DNA from: Clostridium sartagoforme | Lineage (GTDB): Bacteria; Bacillota; Clostridia; Clostridiales; Clostridiaceae | Length of the DNA: 64,000 nt | Direction: 5' to 3' | NCBI RefSeq assembly: GCF_004794105.1 | Contig: NZ_SRYR01000004.1 | Span: 1-64,000, forward strand | Part shown: positions 31,356 to 41,298 of the stretch, piece by piece | How positions within the stretch are numbered: position 1 is the first letter of the stretch | Layout: each line of letters begins with the position of its first letter | Program-made: the position numbers and the translations under genes | Notes under the pieces: generated by a model | What the model saw: the letters and a program-made list of their open reading frames with translations, nothing else | The model's database searches: none | Told to the model about the DNA's origin: nothing

Positions 31356-31976
31356 ATGGCAAGATATACTGGAGCTACATGTAGATTATGTAGAAGAGAA
31401 GGTATGAAATTATTCCTTAAAGGGGATAGATGTTTCACAGATAAATGTGCTTTTGTTAGAAGAAGTTATGCACCAGGACAACATGGAGCAGCTAAGAAAA
31501 AATTATCTAACTATGGCGTACAATTAAGAGAAAAGCAAAAAGCTAGAAGAATATACGGAGTATTAGAAGGCCAATTCAGAAGTTACTATGAAAAGGCTGA
31601 TCATATGAAGGGTATTGCAGGTGAAAACTTACTTAAGTTACTAGAAATGAGATTAGATAACGTTGTTTATAGACTAGGATATGGTGCTTCAAGAGCTGAA
31701 GCTAGACAATTAGTTAACCATGGACATTTCTTAGTAAATGGTAAGAAAGTAGATATCGCTTCATACAAAGTTTCTGTTAACGATGAAATATTAGTTGCAG
31801 AAAAGAGCAGAGGAACTGAAAAATTCAAGACATTTATAGAAAATCCAAAGACATTACCAAAGTGGTTAGAAGCAAATGTTGAAAATTATTCAGGAAAAGT
31901 TATAGCTGAACCAGCAAGAGAAGACATTGACGTACCAGTTAACGAAACTCTTATCGTTGAGTTATACAGCAAGTAA
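31356..31976 (+). CDS. rpsD: 30S ribosomal protein S4
   Basis: Primary 16S-binding protein and known translational repressor in bacteria, 206 residues. The N-terminus carries a Cys cluster (CRLC at about 9-12, further Cys near 26 and 31), the zinc-binding S4 form. The S4 RNA-binding domain with [12 protein letters not shown] and [15 protein letters not shown] lies near residues 96-130. It is in the alpha operon, unlike in Bacillus, where rpsD stands apart. Confidence 0.98.
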   Translation: MARYTGATCRLCRREGMKLFLKGDRCFTDKCAFVRRSYAPGQHGAAKKKLSNYGVQLREKQKARRIYGVLEGQFRSYYEKADHMKGIAGENLLKLLEMRLDNVVYRLGYGASRAEARQLVNHGHFLVNGKKVDIASYKVSVNDEILVAEKSRGTEKFKTFIENPKTLPKWLEANVENYSGKVIAEPAREDIDVPVNETLIVELYSK

Positions 31977-31984
31977 TAGTTTAG

Positions 31985-32021
31985 TATTTGTATTGTTAAG
32001 ATTTATCTTACAATACAAATA
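31985..32021 (+). terminator. Hairpin between rpsD and rpoA
   Basis: TATTTGTATTGT (31985-31996) pairs perfectly with 32010-32021, and an inner AAG/CTT stem is separated by a one-base bulge. No T-run follows. It could reduce read-through into rpoA or protect the upstream mRNA. Confidence 0.5.
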
Positions 32022-32078
32022 TATAAGCAGTTGCCCTCAGAATAATGTTGCCATTTATAATATAAGGAGGGTTTGTGC

Positions 32079-33026
32079 ATGTTAGAAATAGAAAAGCCAA
32101 TAATTGAATGTATAGAAGCAAATGAAAATGGTACTTATGGTAAATATGTAGTTGAACCATTAGAAAGAGGATATGGTATTACACTTGGAAATGCTCTAAG
32201 AAGAATACTTTTATCATCACTTCCTGGTGCAGCTCCAACATCAGTAAAAATTGATGGAGTACTACACGAATTTTCTACTGTACAAGGTGTTAAAGAAGAT
32301 GTTACAGAAATAATCTTAAACATAAAAGCTTTAGCATTAATAATGAATGGTGAAGGTCCAAAGACAATATATATAGATGCTCAAGGACCAGGAGTAGTTA
32401 CAGGTGCAGATATTAAAACTGACGGAGACGTTGAAGTTGTAAGCAAAGATCTTCATATAGCTACATTAGATGAGAATGGTAAGTTATACATGGAGATAAC
32501 AGTTAATAGAGGAAGAGGATATGTTACTCAAAATAAAAATAAGAGTGAAGACCTTCCATTATCAGCTATTGCTGTAGACTCAATATATACTCCAGTTAAG
32601 AGAGTTAACTTTACTGTTGAAAATACAAGAGTTGGTCAAATTACTGACTACGATAAGTTAACATTAGAAATCTGGACTAATGGAACTATTAAAATTGATG
32701 AAGCTATTAGCTTATCATCAAAAATACTTATAGAACACTTTAAGTTATTTATGTCATTAGGAGATAGTACTAATGATGTAGAAATTATGATAGAAAAAGA
32801 AGAAGATAAGAAAGAGAAAGTACTAGAGATGACTGTAGAAGAGCTAGATTTATCAGTTAGATCATATAACTGTTTAAAGAGAGCAGGAATCAATACAGTT
32901 CAAGAACTTGCTGGAAAGTCTATGGATGACATGATGAAGGTAAGAAATCTAGGAAAGAAATCTTTAGAGGAAGTCGAAAGAAAGCTTAAGGAATTAGGCT
33001 TAGGATTAAGACTAAACGATGAGTAA
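32079..33026 (+). CDS. rpoA: DNA-directed RNA polymerase subunit alpha
   Basis: Assembly platform of RNA polymerase. The ATG at 32079 gives 315 residues starting [13 protein letters not shown]; a TTG two codons earlier is less likely. The N-terminal dimerisation domain ([21 protein letters not shown] near residues 27-47, seen in parts) is joined by a Glu/Lys-rich linker to the C-terminal domain ([16 protein letters not shown] near residue 253) that contacts UP elements and activators. AAGGAGGG precedes. Confidence 0.98.
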   Translation: MLEIEKPIIECIEANENGTYGKYVVEPLERGYGITLGNALRRILLSSLPGAAPTSVKIDGVLHEFSTVQGVKEDVTEIILNIKALALIMNGEGPKTIYIDAQGPGVVTGADIKTDGDVEVVSKDLHIATLDENGKLYMEITVNRGRGYVTQNKNKSEDLPLSAIAVDSIYTPVKRVNFTVENTRVGQITDYDKLTLEIWTNGTIKIDEAISLSSKILIEHFKLFMSLGDSTNDVEIMIEKEEDKKEKVLEMTVEELDLSVRSYNCLKRAGINTVQELAGKSMDDMMKVRNLGKKSLEEVERKLKELGLGLRLNDE

Positions 33027-33040
33027 GGAGGTAAATCCAT

Positions 33041-33382
33041 ATGGCAGGTTATCGTAAATTAGGTCGTCCTACTGACCAAAGAAGAGCTATGCTAAGAAGC
33101 CTTGTTACAAGCTTTTTAAAGCATGGTAAGATTGAAACAACTGAAACAAGAGCTAAGGAAACTAGAAAGTTAGCTGAAAAGATGATCACTTTAGCAAAAA
33201 GAGGTGACCTTCACGCTAGAAGACAAGTTTTAGCATTTGTTCATGAAGAAGAAGTAGTTCAAAACCTATTTGACAATGTTGCTCCAAAGTACGCTGAAAG
33301 AAACGGTGGATACACTAGAATGTACAAAAAAGGCCCTAGAAGAGGGGACGGAGCAGAAGTTGTTATACTTGAATTAGTATAA
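33041..33382 (+). CDS. rplQ: 50S ribosomal protein L17
   Basis: Tunnel-exit protein, 113 residues, starting [20 protein letters not shown] and ending with [19 protein letters not shown] precedes the ATG. It is the last gene of the alpha operon, with a terminator right behind. Confidence 0.98.
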   Translation: MAGYRKLGRPTDQRRAMLRSLVTSFLKHGKIETTETRAKETRKLAEKMITLAKRGDLHARRQVLAFVHEEEVVQNLFDNVAPKYAERNGGYTRMYKKGPRRGDGAEVVILELV

Positions 33383-33388
33383 TATAAA

Positions 33389-33423
33389 GGGGGGATTAAG
33401 TATAAAGCTTAGTCCCCATTTTT
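33389..33423 (+). terminator. Terminator after rplQ
   Basis: GGGGATTAAG (33391-33400) pairs with CTTAGTCCCC with one G-U pair, followed by ATTTTT. It ends the ribosomal superoperon. Confidence 0.9.
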
Positions 33424-33476
33424 GCATATAGAAAATTAAATATAATATAAGAGCTTAAAAAATTAATGTAAACTAA

Positions 33477-33504
33477 TTGTAATTAATGAAATGTGTATTA
33501 TAAT
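33477..33504 (+). promoter_or_regulatory. Promoter for ecfA-ecfA-ecfT
   Basis: TTGTAA (33477-33482), a 16-base spacer and a perfect TATAAT (33499-33504). No special leader structure is evident. Confidence 0.6.
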
Positions 33505-33575
33505 ATTCTTATGTTAATGTATATACACTATTTAAGTTTTTATATAATGCTTAATAAGAGAAGGAGGGCTATATT

Positions 33576-34421
33576 ATGAAAGAAGCAATGGTGAAGTGTG
33601 AGAATGTATCTTTTAAATATAGAGCAGTTGAGGGAGAGGAAGAAAAGTATGCCGTTAATGGTGTAAGCTTTGAAGTTGAAAAGGGAGAATTCTTAGTAGT
33701 ATTAGGTCATAATGGATCAGGAAAATCAACTATTGCTAAGCATATGAATGCTCTTTTAATACCCTCTGATGGAACTGTTATTGTAGATGGATTAGACACT
33801 AAAGATCAAAAGAATTTATGGGAAATAAGATCAAGAGCTGGTATGGTTTTTCAGAATCCAGATAACCAATTAGTAGCAACGATAGTTGAAGAAGATGTAG
33901 CATTTGGGCCTGAAAATCTTGGAGTTGAACCAGAAGAAATAAGGAAAAGAGTAGATGAAAGTTTAAAAAAAGTTGGAATGTATGAATATAGAAGACATGC
34001 ACCACATTTACTTTCAGGCGGACAGAAGCAAAGGATAGCTATTGCAGGAATATTAGCAATGAAACCTAAGTGTATAATATTTGATGAACCTACTGCAATG
34101 CTTGACCCATCAGGAAGAAGAGAAGTTTTAAAGAATATAAAAGAAATTAACGAGATGTATGGTATAACTATTGTTCTTATAACACATTATATGGATGAAG
34201 CAGCACAAGCTGATAGGGTAATAGTAATGGATGAAGGCAAAGTAATATTAGAAGGTAAGCCAAGAGAAGTATTTTCTAATGTGAAAGAAATGAAGGAAAT
34301 AGGTTTAGACGTTCCTCAAGTGACTGAATTATGCTATGAATTAAAAAATAGTGGTATAAATATAGATACAAATATATTAAATGTAGATGAGATGGTGGAT
34401 GCGTTATGTCAATTAAGATAG
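33576..34421 (+). CDS. ecfA1: ECF transporter ATPase EcfA1
   Basis: One of two ATP-binding subunits that energise energy-coupling-factor vitamin and metal importers. The 281 residues show Walker [10 protein letters not shown] (near residue 46), the ABC signature LSGGQKQR (near residue 145) and Walker [13 protein letters not shown] (near residue 166). GGAGGG precedes the ATG. The 3' end overlaps ecfA2 by 16 bases, indicating tight coupling. The substrate subunits must be encoded elsewhere. Confidence 0.95.
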   Translation: MKEAMVKCENVSFKYRAVEGEEEKYAVNGVSFEVEKGEFLVVLGHNGSGKSTIAKHMNALLIPSDGTVIVDGLDTKDQKNLWEIRSRAGMVFQNPDNQLVATIVEEDVAFGPENLGVEPEEIRKRVDESLKKVGMYEYRRHAPHLLSGGQKQRIAIAGILAMKPKCIIFDEPTAMLDPSGRREVLKNIKEINEMYGITIVLITHYMDEAAQADRVIVMDEGKVILEGKPREVFSNVKEMKEIGLDVPQVTELCYELKNSGINIDTNILNVDEMVDALCQLR

Positions 34422-35266
34422 AGAATTTAGTACATGTTTATATGCCTAAGTCACCTTTTGAAAAAGTGGCTTTAGATGATGTAAATATTGAGATAAAAGA
34501 AGGAGAGTTTGTTGCTCTAATAGGACATACAGGCTCAGGAAAATCAACATTAATTCAACATATGAATGGGCTTTTAAAGCCAAGCTCTGGAAGAATTATA
34601 GTAGATGGAGTAGATATAACTAAGGATGGAGTAAAGCTTACAGATATAAGAAAAAAAGTAGGTTTAGTATTTCAATATCCTGAATATCAATTATTTGAAG
34701 AAACTATAGAAAAGGATATAGAATATGGTCCAAGGAATTTAGGACTAGATCAAGAAGAAATAACAAGAAGAGTTAAAAGGTCTATGGAGATGGTTGGTTT
34801 AGATTACGAAACATATAGACATAAATCACCTTTTGATTTAAGTGGGGGACAAAAGAGAAGAGTGGCTATAGCAGGGGTAGTAGCTATGGAGCCCAAAGTA
34901 CTTATCTTAGATGAACCTACAGCAGGGCTAGATCCTAAAGGTAGAGATGATATATTAGCTCAAATAAAAACTCTTCATGATACTTACAAGATGACTATAG
35001 TTCTTGTAAGTCATAGTATGGAAGATGTAGGTAAACTAGCTGAGAGAATAATAGTAATGAACAAAGGTAAAGTTCAATTAGAAGGTTCACCTGCTAAAGT
35101 ATTTAAAGAAGTCGATACCTTAGAAAGTATAGGTCTTGCTGTGCCACAAGTAACTTATCTTATGAGGGCATTAAGAGAAAAAGGTTTTAATGTTTCAGAT
35201 GAAGTGTACACTATTAGTAAGGGCAAGGAAGAATTATTAAGAATCTTAAAGGAAACTAATAAATAG
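34406..35266 (+). CDS. ecfA2: ECF transporter ATPase EcfA2
   Basis: Partner ATPase of the ECF module, 286 residues, with Walker [10 protein letters not shown] near residue 39, signature LSGGQKRR near 144 and Walker [13 protein letters not shown] near 163. It overlaps ecfA1 by 16 bases and precedes ecfT by 11. The order A1-A2-T between rplQ and truA is the conserved Firmicutes arrangement of a shared ECF module. Confidence 0.95.
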   Translation: MSIKIENLVHVYMPKSPFEKVALDDVNIEIKEGEFVALIGHTGSGKSTLIQHMNGLLKPSSGRIIVDGVDITKDGVKLTDIRKKVGLVFQYPEYQLFEETIEKDIEYGPRNLGLDQEEITRRVKRSMEMVGLDYETYRHKSPFDLSGGQKRRVAIAGVVAMEPKVLILDEPTAGLDPKGRDDILAQIKTLHDTYKMTIVLVSHSMEDVGKLAERIIVMNKGKVQLEGSPAKVFKEVDTLESIGLAVPQVTYLMRALREKGFNVSDEVYTISKGKEELLRILKETNK

Positions 35267-35277
35267 GGGGATAGAAA

Positions 35278-36081
35278 ATGATAAAAGACATAACTATAGG
35301 TCAATATATACCAGGAGAAACCTTTGTCCATAAGTTAGATCCTAGAACAAAAATACTATTATCTATCCTATTTATTGTATCTTTATTTTTAGTTAATAAA
35401 TTCGTGGGATATATATTAATAGTTGCTTTTTTAGTTCTAACAGTTTATGTGGCAAAATTACCACCAAGATATTTATATAAAGGGCTTAAACCTGTATTTT
35501 TCCTTATAATATTTACAGCAGTATTAAATATTTTTATGATTAAGGGAACAGCAGATACTTTATTATTTGAAATTGGATTTATAAAAGTTTATACAGAAGG
35601 GTTAACAACAGCTGGGTTTATGGCTTTAAGATTAATATTCTTAATTATGGGAACATCAGTATTAACATTAACTACTTCTCCAATAGAGTTAACAGATGGA
35701 ATAGAGAGATTACTTAGACCAATAGGAAAAGAAATGGCTCATGAGCTTGCAATGATGATGACAATAGCATTAAGATTTATTCCTACATTAATGGATGAAA
35801 CAGATAAAATAATGATGGCGCAAAAGGCAAGAGGAGCAGATTTTGAAAGTGGTGGATTAATACAAAAAGCTAAGAGTTTAATCCCATTACTAGTGCCTCT
35901 ATTTATAAGCTCATTTAGAAGAGCGGATGAATTAGCTATGGCTATGGAATCAAGAGCATATAGAGGTGGGGCTGGTAGAACTAGAATGAAGGAATTAAAG
36001 TTTACTAATAAAGATGCAATAGCCTTTGCTTTATTCTCAGTTTTATTTATAGGAAGCATAGCAGTAAGATTTGTATTGTAA
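35278..36081 (+). CDS. ecfT: ECF transporter transmembrane component EcfT
   Basis: Membrane scaffold joining the two ATPases to interchangeable substrate-binding S components. The 267 residues contain about five or six membrane segments and two Ala-Arg-Gly coupling motifs in the cytoplasmic helices (AQKARGAD near residue 182 and ESRAYRGG near residue 223). GGGGG precedes the ATG. Confidence 0.94.
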   Translation: MIKDITIGQYIPGETFVHKLDPRTKILLSILFIVSLFLVNKFVGYILIVAFLVLTVYVAKLPPRYLYKGLKPVFFLIIFTAVLNIFMIKGTADTLLFEIGFIKVYTEGLTTAGFMALRLIFLIMGTSVLTLTTSPIELTDGIERLLRPIGKEMAHELAMMMTIALRFIPTLMDETDKIMMAQKARGADFESGGLIQKAKSLIPLLVPLFISSFRRADELAMAMESRAYRGGAGRTRMKELKFTNKDAIAFALFSVLFIGSIAVRFVL

Positions 36082-36132
36082 AATATATAAGTTGTAATAA
36101 AAAATTCTACTTTTTATTAATTTATATTTTGT

Positions 36133-36282
36133 CATAAAAATATTTAACATAAGAATTTTAGTTAGCAACATATATAAAAATTAAAAATCGATGCTTTAAA
36201 TTGATGCGATTTATTCTAAACTTATTATTACGTATAATTTTATAAGACTTAACTGTATGTTATTTACTGAAACATATATATG
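36133..36282 (+). repeat. Diverged intergenic repeat, copy A (before truA)
   Basis: This stretch resembles 61385-61542 by eye. A 33-base core starting at CAAC (36166) differs at about four positions from the one at 61421. Blocks TTCTAAACTTAT, AAGACT and CTGAAACATA recur in the same order with small gaps. Both copies end within about 40 bases of a gene start. No name is known to me. Confidence 0.5.
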
Positions 36283-36296
36283 AAGGTGAAACAAAT

Positions 36297-37031
36297 ATGA
36301 AAAATATAAAACTTACTTTAGAGTATGATGGTACTAACTATCAAGGTTGGCAAAAACAAAAGATAGGGGAAACTATACAAGGTACTCTTGAAAGGGCAAT
36401 AGAAGAACTTATAAAAGAAGAGGTAGAGGTAACAGGAAGCTCTAGAACAGATTCTGGAGTTCATGCAAAAGGTTTTATAGCTAACTTTAAAACTGAAAGT
36501 ACAATTCCTTCTAATAAGTTTAGGGAGGCATTAAACTATAGGCTTCCAGAAGATATAGTAATATTAAAATCAGAAGAGGTATCTGATGATTTTCATTCAA
36601 GATATAGTGCTAAAGGTAAAACATACTCTTATTCAATTATAAATAGAGATGTCCCTTCAGCTATATATAGAAATTATTATTATCATGTAAAGAAAAAGTT
36701 GAATACTGAAGCTATGGAAGAAGCTTGCAAGTATTTTATTGGGACTCATGACTTCAATGCTTTTAAAAGTAGTGGAGGATCAGTTAAAACTACTGTAAGA
36801 ACTATTACAGACTTACATATAGAGCATAGTGGGGATATAATAAAAATTTATGTTACAGGTGATGGTTTTCTTTACAATATGGTAAGAATAATAGTAGGTA
36901 CACTAATTATGGTTGGAAATAACAAGATAAAACCTTGTAAAATTAAAGATATAATTGATAGTAAGGATAGAAAAAAAGCCGGAAATTGTGTTCCTGCTAA
37001 TGGATTAATATTAGAAGAAGTTTACTATTAA
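36297..37031 (+). CDS. truA: tRNA pseudouridine(38-40) synthase TruA
   Basis: Converts uridines 38-40 of the tRNA anticodon arm to pseudouridine. The 244 residues contain the catalytic Asp in [12 protein letters not shown] (near residues 49-60), the N-terminal [12 protein letters not shown] and the C-terminal [25 protein letters not shown] site precedes the ATG. It lies between ecfT and rplM, the usual context. Confidence 0.97.
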   Translation: MKNIKLTLEYDGTNYQGWQKQKIGETIQGTLERAIEELIKEEVEVTGSSRTDSGVHAKGFIANFKTESTIPSNKFREALNYRLPEDIVILKSEEVSDDFHSRYSAKGKTYSYSIINRDVPSAIYRNYYYHVKKKLNTEAMEEACKYFIGTHDFNAFKSSGGSVKTTVRTITDLHIEHSGDIIKIYVTGDGFLYNMVRIIVGTLIMVGNNKIKPCKIKDIIDSKDRKKAGNCVPANGLILEEVYY

Positions 37032-37069
37032 AAAAATAAAAAAACTATAAAAATAATAAAATAAAAACA

Positions 37070-37098
37070 TTGACACACCCGTATGCGTGTATTATAAT
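37070..37098 (+). promoter_or_regulatory. Consensus sigma-A promoter for rplM-rpsI
   Basis: Perfect TTGACA (37070-37075), 17 bases, perfect TATAAT (37093-37098). It is the best promoter in the window. Confidence 0.93.
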
Positions 37099-37124
37099 TA
37101 TTAATGTTTGTTAGAATAATTTAT

Positions 37125-37192
37125 GTATATAAGATCCACTAGCCCCGGGTCTTGACATAAAAGCAGTACTTAAGAAGTAAAGCACAAATGTA
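37125..37192 (+). promoter_or_regulatory. Candidate L13 leader
   Basis: Between the promoter and rplM, AAGATCC (37131-37137) pairs with GGGTCTT (37147-37153). A TACT/AGTA hairpin follows near 37166-37178. Rfam describes an L13 leader before rplM in low-GC Gram-positives; position and size fit, but the model was not run. Confidence 0.55.
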
Positions 37193-37211
37193 AGTTCAGG
37201 GAGGGAAAAAC

Positions 37212-37646
37212 ATGAAATCATACATCGCTAAGGCGCAAGAAGTTGAAAGAAAATGGTATGTTGTTGATGCTGCTGGTAAGCCACTAGGAAGAGTTGCTAG
37301 CCAAGTTGCTTCAATTTTAAGAGGAAAAAATAAGCCAACATTTACACCAAATGTTGACTGCGGAGATTTCGTTATCGTAATCAATGCTGAAAAGGTGGTT
37401 TTAACTGGTAAGAAGTTAGACCAAAAATTAATGAGAAAGCACAGCTTATATCCAGGTGGATTAAAGGAAACTCCATACAGAGAAGTATTAGCTAAGAAGC
37501 CTGAATTCGCTTTCGAAGAAGCAGTAAGAAGAATGCTTCCAACAGGTGTTTTAGGAAGAAAAATGCTTAAAAAATTAAAAGTATACAGAGGTACTGAGCA
37601 CGGACATGATGCTCAACAACCAGAAGTACTTGAATTAAAGTACTAA
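37212..37646 (+). CDS. rplM: 50S ribosomal protein L13
   Basis: Early-assembly large-subunit protein, 144 residues, with the family patterns [19 protein letters not shown] and GPLKETPYR-like [25 protein letters not shown] precedes the ATG. Paired with rpsI, as in nearly all bacteria. Confidence 0.98.
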   Translation: MKSYIAKAQEVERKWYVVDAAGKPLGRVASQVASILRGKNKPTFTPNVDCGDFVIVINAEKVVLTGKKLDQKLMRKHSLYPGGLKETPYREVLAKKPEFAFEEAVRRMLPTGVLGRKMLKKLKVYRGTEHGHDAQQPEVLELKY

Positions 37647-37671
37647 TACATGCTCGGGAGGAGGAATAAAA

Positions 37672-38064
37672 ATGGCAAAAGTTCAATACATGGGAACTGG
37701 AAGAAGAAAAAAATCAATAGCAAGAGTTAGACTTGTACCTGGAAATGGTAAAGTAGTTATAAATAAAAGAGATATCGAAAATTATTTCGGATTAGAAACT
37801 TTAAGAATGATCGTTAATCAACCATTAGTTTTAACTGGAACTAAGGACAGATTCGACGTTTTAGTTAACGTTCACGGTGGTGGATTCACAGGTCAAGCTG
37901 GAGCAATAAGACACGGAATCACTAGAGCTTTAATCAAAGCTGACGAAAACTTAAAGCCAGAATTAAAGAAGGCTGGATTCGTAACTAGAGACCCAAGAAT
38001 GAAAGAAAGAAAGAAATACGGTCTTAAGAAAGCAAGAAGAGCTCCTCAATTCTCAAAGAGATAA
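37672..38064 (+). CDS. rpsI: 30S ribosomal protein S9
   Basis: Small-subunit head protein whose C-terminal tail reaches the P-site tRNA, 130 residues, ending [12 protein letters not shown] with the conserved terminal Lys-Arg. [14 protein letters not shown] lies near residues 8-21. GGGAGGAGG precedes the ATG. Terminator follows. Confidence 0.99.
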   Translation: MAKVQYMGTGRRKKSIARVRLVPGNGKVVINKRDIENYFGLETLRMIVNQPLVLTGTKDRFDVLVNVHGGGFTGQAGAIRHGITRALIKADENLKPELKKAGFVTRDPRMKERKKYGLKKARRAPQFSKR

Positions 38065-38080
38065 TATTTGGAACTTTACA

Positions 38081-38114
38081 AATCCCACAATCATTATGGT
38101 TGTGGGATTTTTTC
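38081..38114 (+). terminator. Terminator after rpsI
   Basis: AATCCCACAA (38081-38090) pairs with TTGTGGGATT (38100-38109), followed by TTTTT. Confidence 0.95.
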
Positions 38115-38246
38115 TATTACTCTGAAAAGGGGTTTTAGTGATATACTTTAAATTATGGTACCACTAGAAATGTTATTGTAAAAGTTATAAATAATTATAC
38201 TCAATGAAATAGAAATTAGCTGATTAATTAGCAAAATTTGTAGTGG

Positions 38247-38458
38247 GATTTTAGTATGACAAAATACTAGAATCTATATATTATATATAATTAGGGCATA
38301 ATAGTAGATAGTATTAAAAGCCTATATAAAAGTACTTATATAGACTGAGAAATAATTATTAATAATATTGCCTTATTATGAAATTGAATTAGCTTATATT
38401 GAAAGGATCTATTATATAATAAGACCTATTTATGAACTTATTATATAATAGATTTTTA
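38247..38458 (+). ncRNA. Candidate small RNA or attenuator with orphan terminator
   Basis: Three hairpins lie in a gene-free stretch. GATTTTAGTAT (38247 on) pairs with ATACTAGAATC at 11 positions; CTATATAA pairs with TTATATAG around 38320-38342; and a perfect 17-base stem (38407-38423 with 38437-38453) is followed by a T-run. The last looks like a true terminator but no gene lies between it and the rpsI terminator. No convincing promoter was found. Confidence 0.4.
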
Positions 38459-38682
38459 TGTTAAAATCAATAGAAATAGAAATGTAGAATTTTGCAATAT
38501 TAAAATAATATAAATAAAAATTGTTATAAAAAGAAAGTAAAAATATTAAATTAATAATTAAAATTGTAAAACCATAGAATCATATATTAAAATCATGTTA
38601 AAAATAAGTTTAATTACTTAACAAATGTTAAAAAATAATGTAAACTTAGTTTGTAAAAATAATGTTGAAAAGGAGAATAACT
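38459..38682 (+). other. AT-rich upstream region of the Na/Pi transporter
   Basis: About 220 bases with no gene. Near the end are several TTAACA/TTAAAA-like hexamers at roughly 10-11 base spacing (38618, 38628, 38639), loosely like PhoP direct repeats. The base composition makes chance matches likely. Confidence 0.3.
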
Positions 38683-40299
38683 TTGGAATCATTAATGGTT
38701 ATTATAAAGTTACTTGGTGGCTTAGGGCTATTTATCTATGGAATGAAGATCATGGGGGATGGTCTAGAAAATGCTGCAGGGGATGGACTTAAATCTATCT
38801 TAGAAAAAGTAACTAGAAATCCAGTTATAGCAGTTATAGTAGGAGCTATAGTTACAGCAGTTATTCAAAGTAGTAGTGCAACAACTGTAATGGTAGTAGG
38901 TTTTGTTAATGCAGGACTTATGAATTTAGCACAAGCTGCAGGAATTATTATGGGAGCTAATATAGGTACTACAATAACAGCTCAGCTAGTAGCATTTAAG
39001 CTAGATCAAATAGCACCTTTATTCGTTTTTGTTGGAGCATTTATAGTAATGTTTGCAAAAAAGAAAAAGAGAAAAGATATTGGAAGTATTATATTAGGCT
39101 TTGGTATTTTATTTGTTGGAATGGGACAAATGAGCGCAGCTATGAAACCATTAACAGCTTCACCTATATTTAATGAAATTTTAGCAACTGTAGGTGATAA
39201 GTGGTATCTTGGAATACTAGCTGGAGCACTTATTACAGCAGTACTTCAAAGTTCATCAGCAACAACAGGTATATTAGTAGCTTTAGCAACAGCAGGAGCT
39301 ATAGATATAACACAAGCCCTTCCAATAGTATTTGGATGTAATATAGGTACATGTGTTACAGCTATGCTTGCAACAGTTGGAACTAGTAAAACTGCACATA
39401 AAGCTGCATTATTACATTTAATATTCAATTTAGGTGGTACATTAATATTCATTCCAGTTCTAGTAAGTGGATTATTAGGTGATGTAGTATCTACTATAAG
39501 TCCAGGAGATGTAAGTAGACAAATAGCAAATTCACATACAGTATTTAATGTTGTGAATACAGCAATTATGCTTCCATTAACAGGATTCTTAATTAAGATA
39601 GTTAATAGAATTATTCCAGAGGATGAGGAAGAGGATAGACCAGGTCCTAAATACATAGATGATAGATTACTTGAAACTCCTGTAATAGCAGCAGGACAAG
39701 TGGCTAAAGAGACATTAAGAATGGCTAAAAAAGCGAAAAAAGGTTTAGCATTATCATTAGAGGCTTTTGAAAAAAATGATGAAAAATTAATTCAAAAGGT
39801 ATATGAAAATGAAACTGTAATAAATACATTAAATGAAGCTATTACTACATACTTAGTTAAGCTTTCAAAATGTGAATTATCTGATAAAGAATTAAGTATA
39901 GTAGCAGCAACATTCCATGTTATTAATGATATAGAAAGAATTGGAGATCACGCTGAAAATATTGCTGATTTAACTCAACAAAAAATTAATAAGAAATTAG
40001 GTTATAGTGAGCAAGCTATAGAGCAGATACATAAGGTTTATGATAAGGCTTTAGAATCATTATCAGTAGCAATAGATAGTTATGCAACTAAAGATGTAAA
40101 TAAGGCAAAGAGCGTAGATGCAATTGAATCTGAATTAGACAGAATGCAAAAGAAATATAGAGAACTTCATATTAAGAGATTATATGATGGAACTTGTAAT
40201 GCATATGCAGGGGCTATATATCTAGATTTATTAAGTAATCTAGAAAGAGTTGGTGACCATGCAATGAATATATCTGAAAGTGTTATAGAGAATAGTTAG
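38683..40299 (+). CDS. Na/Pi cotransporter family protein with PhoU-like domain
   Basis: Membrane protein of the NptA/YjbB family, which moves phosphate with sodium. TTG 38683, with AGGAG 7 bases upstream, gives 538 residues; an upstream ATG (38662) overlaps that site. The N-terminal half holds the two repeated transport motifs (VIQSSSATTVMVVGFV near residue 61 and VLQSSSATTGILVALA near 189) among about eight membrane segments. The last ~200 residues are a helical PhoU-like domain (ERIGDHAENIADL and ERVGDHAMNISES). Direction of transport is not shown by sequence. Confidence 0.9.
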   Translation: MESLMVIIKLLGGLGLFIYGMKIMGDGLENAAGDGLKSILEKVTRNPVIAVIVGAIVTAVIQSSSATTVMVVGFVNAGLMNLAQAAGIIMGANIGTTITAQLVAFKLDQIAPLFVFVGAFIVMFAKKKKRKDIGSIILGFGILFVGMGQMSAAMKPLTASPIFNEILATVGDKWYLGILAGALITAVLQSSSATTGILVALATAGAIDITQALPIVFGCNIGTCVTAMLATVGTSKTAHKAALLHLIFNLGGTLIFIPVLVSGLLGDVVSTISPGDVSRQIANSHTVFNVVNTAIMLPLTGFLIKIVNRIIPEDEEEDRPGPKYIDDRLLETPVIAAGQVAKETLRMAKKAKKGLALSLEAFEKNDEKLIQKVYENETVINTLNEAITTYLVKLSKCELSDKELSIVAATFHVINDIERIGDHAENIADLTQQKINKKLGYSEQAIEQIHKVYDKALESLSVAIDSYATKDVNKAKSVDAIESELDRMQKKYRELHIKRLYDGTCNAYAGAIYLDLLSNLERVGDHAMNISESVIENS

Positions 40300-40303
40300 T
40301 TAA

Positions 40304-40330
40304 GAGCTGCCTTTTTAGGTGGCTCTTTTA
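40304..40330 (+). terminator. Terminator after the Na/Pi transporter gene
   Basis: GAGCTGCC pairs with GGTGGCTC (two G-U pairs) around TTTTTA, followed by TTTTA. Confidence 0.8.
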
Positions 40331-40469
40331 ATAATTAAAATAAAAATTTAATAAGAGTCTTATATAAAGTTAATGGAATAAGAATTTCTATTTTACATTT
40401 TAATTTTTATTATTAAGTAAAAGAAAAATGGACATAATAAGCTTATAAATTTAAAAATGGAGGAAAGTT

Positions 40470-41150
40470 ATGAAGAAGTTTAATTTTGTTTGCTTATTAA
40501 TGTTAATAATATCAATCTTTATTACACCTATTAGTGTAAAGGCTGATGAGAATAAAAAAATAATATTAATTGATCCAGGGCATGGAGGATTTGATGGAGG
40601 AGCTAAGTCAAAAGCTGGAACTATAGAAAAAGATATAAATCTTCAAATAAGTCTAAGGCTTAAAGAAAACTTAGAAGAGCAAGGGTATATAGTTTTTTTA
40701 ACTAGAGAATCTGATGAAGACCTAGGTAATACTGGTAAAACTATTAGAGAAAAGAAAAGAGAAGACTTAAAGAAAAGAAGAGATATGAAGGCTGAGACTA
40801 AATGCGATGTTTTTATATCAATACATCAAAATATGTTTCCAGAGGCTAAATGTTATGGAGCACAAGTATGGCATAGTTCAAATGAAGTAAGTAAAAAGCT
40901 CGCAGATAATGTTCAACAAGGAATAAAGGAAAGTGCTAATGATGGCAATAAGAGAGTTTCTAAGCCTGCTGGGGATGCCTATTTAATTTTAAGAGATAAA
41001 TATGAAGGAGCTTCAATATTACTTGAATGTGGATTTTTATCTAATCCTGATGAAGAAAAAAGGTTACAAACAGAAGAACATCAAAATTCAATAGTTAAGG
41101 GAATTTCCTGGGGAATAAATAAGTATTTTGAGGAAATAAAAAATAATTAG
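40470..41150 (+). CDS. cwlD: N-acetylmuramoyl-L-alanine amidase CwlD
   Basis: Zinc amidase needed for making muramic-delta-lactam in the spore cortex, and so for germination. The 226 residues start with a signal peptide (hydrophobic residues 5-22, cleavage probably after VKA), then Amidase_3 domain motifs: IDPGHGGFDGG (zinc His near residue 39), the Glu in EKDINL, SIHQN (zinc His near 117) and the late catalytic Glu in LLECGFLSN (near 189). GGAGG precedes the ATG. Length and motif order fit CwlD rather than large vegetative amidases. No sporulation promoter was identified. Confidence 0.88.
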   Translation: MKKFNFVCLLMLIISIFITPISVKADENKKIILIDPGHGGFDGGAKSKAGTIEKDINLQISLRLKENLEEQGYIVFLTRESDEDLGNTGKTIREKKREDLKKRRDMKAETKCDVFISIHQNMFPEAKCYGAQVWHSSNEVSKKLADNVQQGIKESANDGNKRVSKPAGDAYLILRDKYEGASILLECGFLSNPDEEKRLQTEEHQNSIVKGISWGINKYFEEIKNN

Positions 41151-41298
41151 TGAATTAAGTATTATTATATGATGAAAAGTAGGTTAGAGAATAAGTGAAA
41201 CTACTTTGTGAAATTACCCCAACAGTTATAGAAAATTATGTTAAAATATCAATATAGTTCAATTGATTAAACAGTATTTTTATAAAAGGGGTAGGCTA

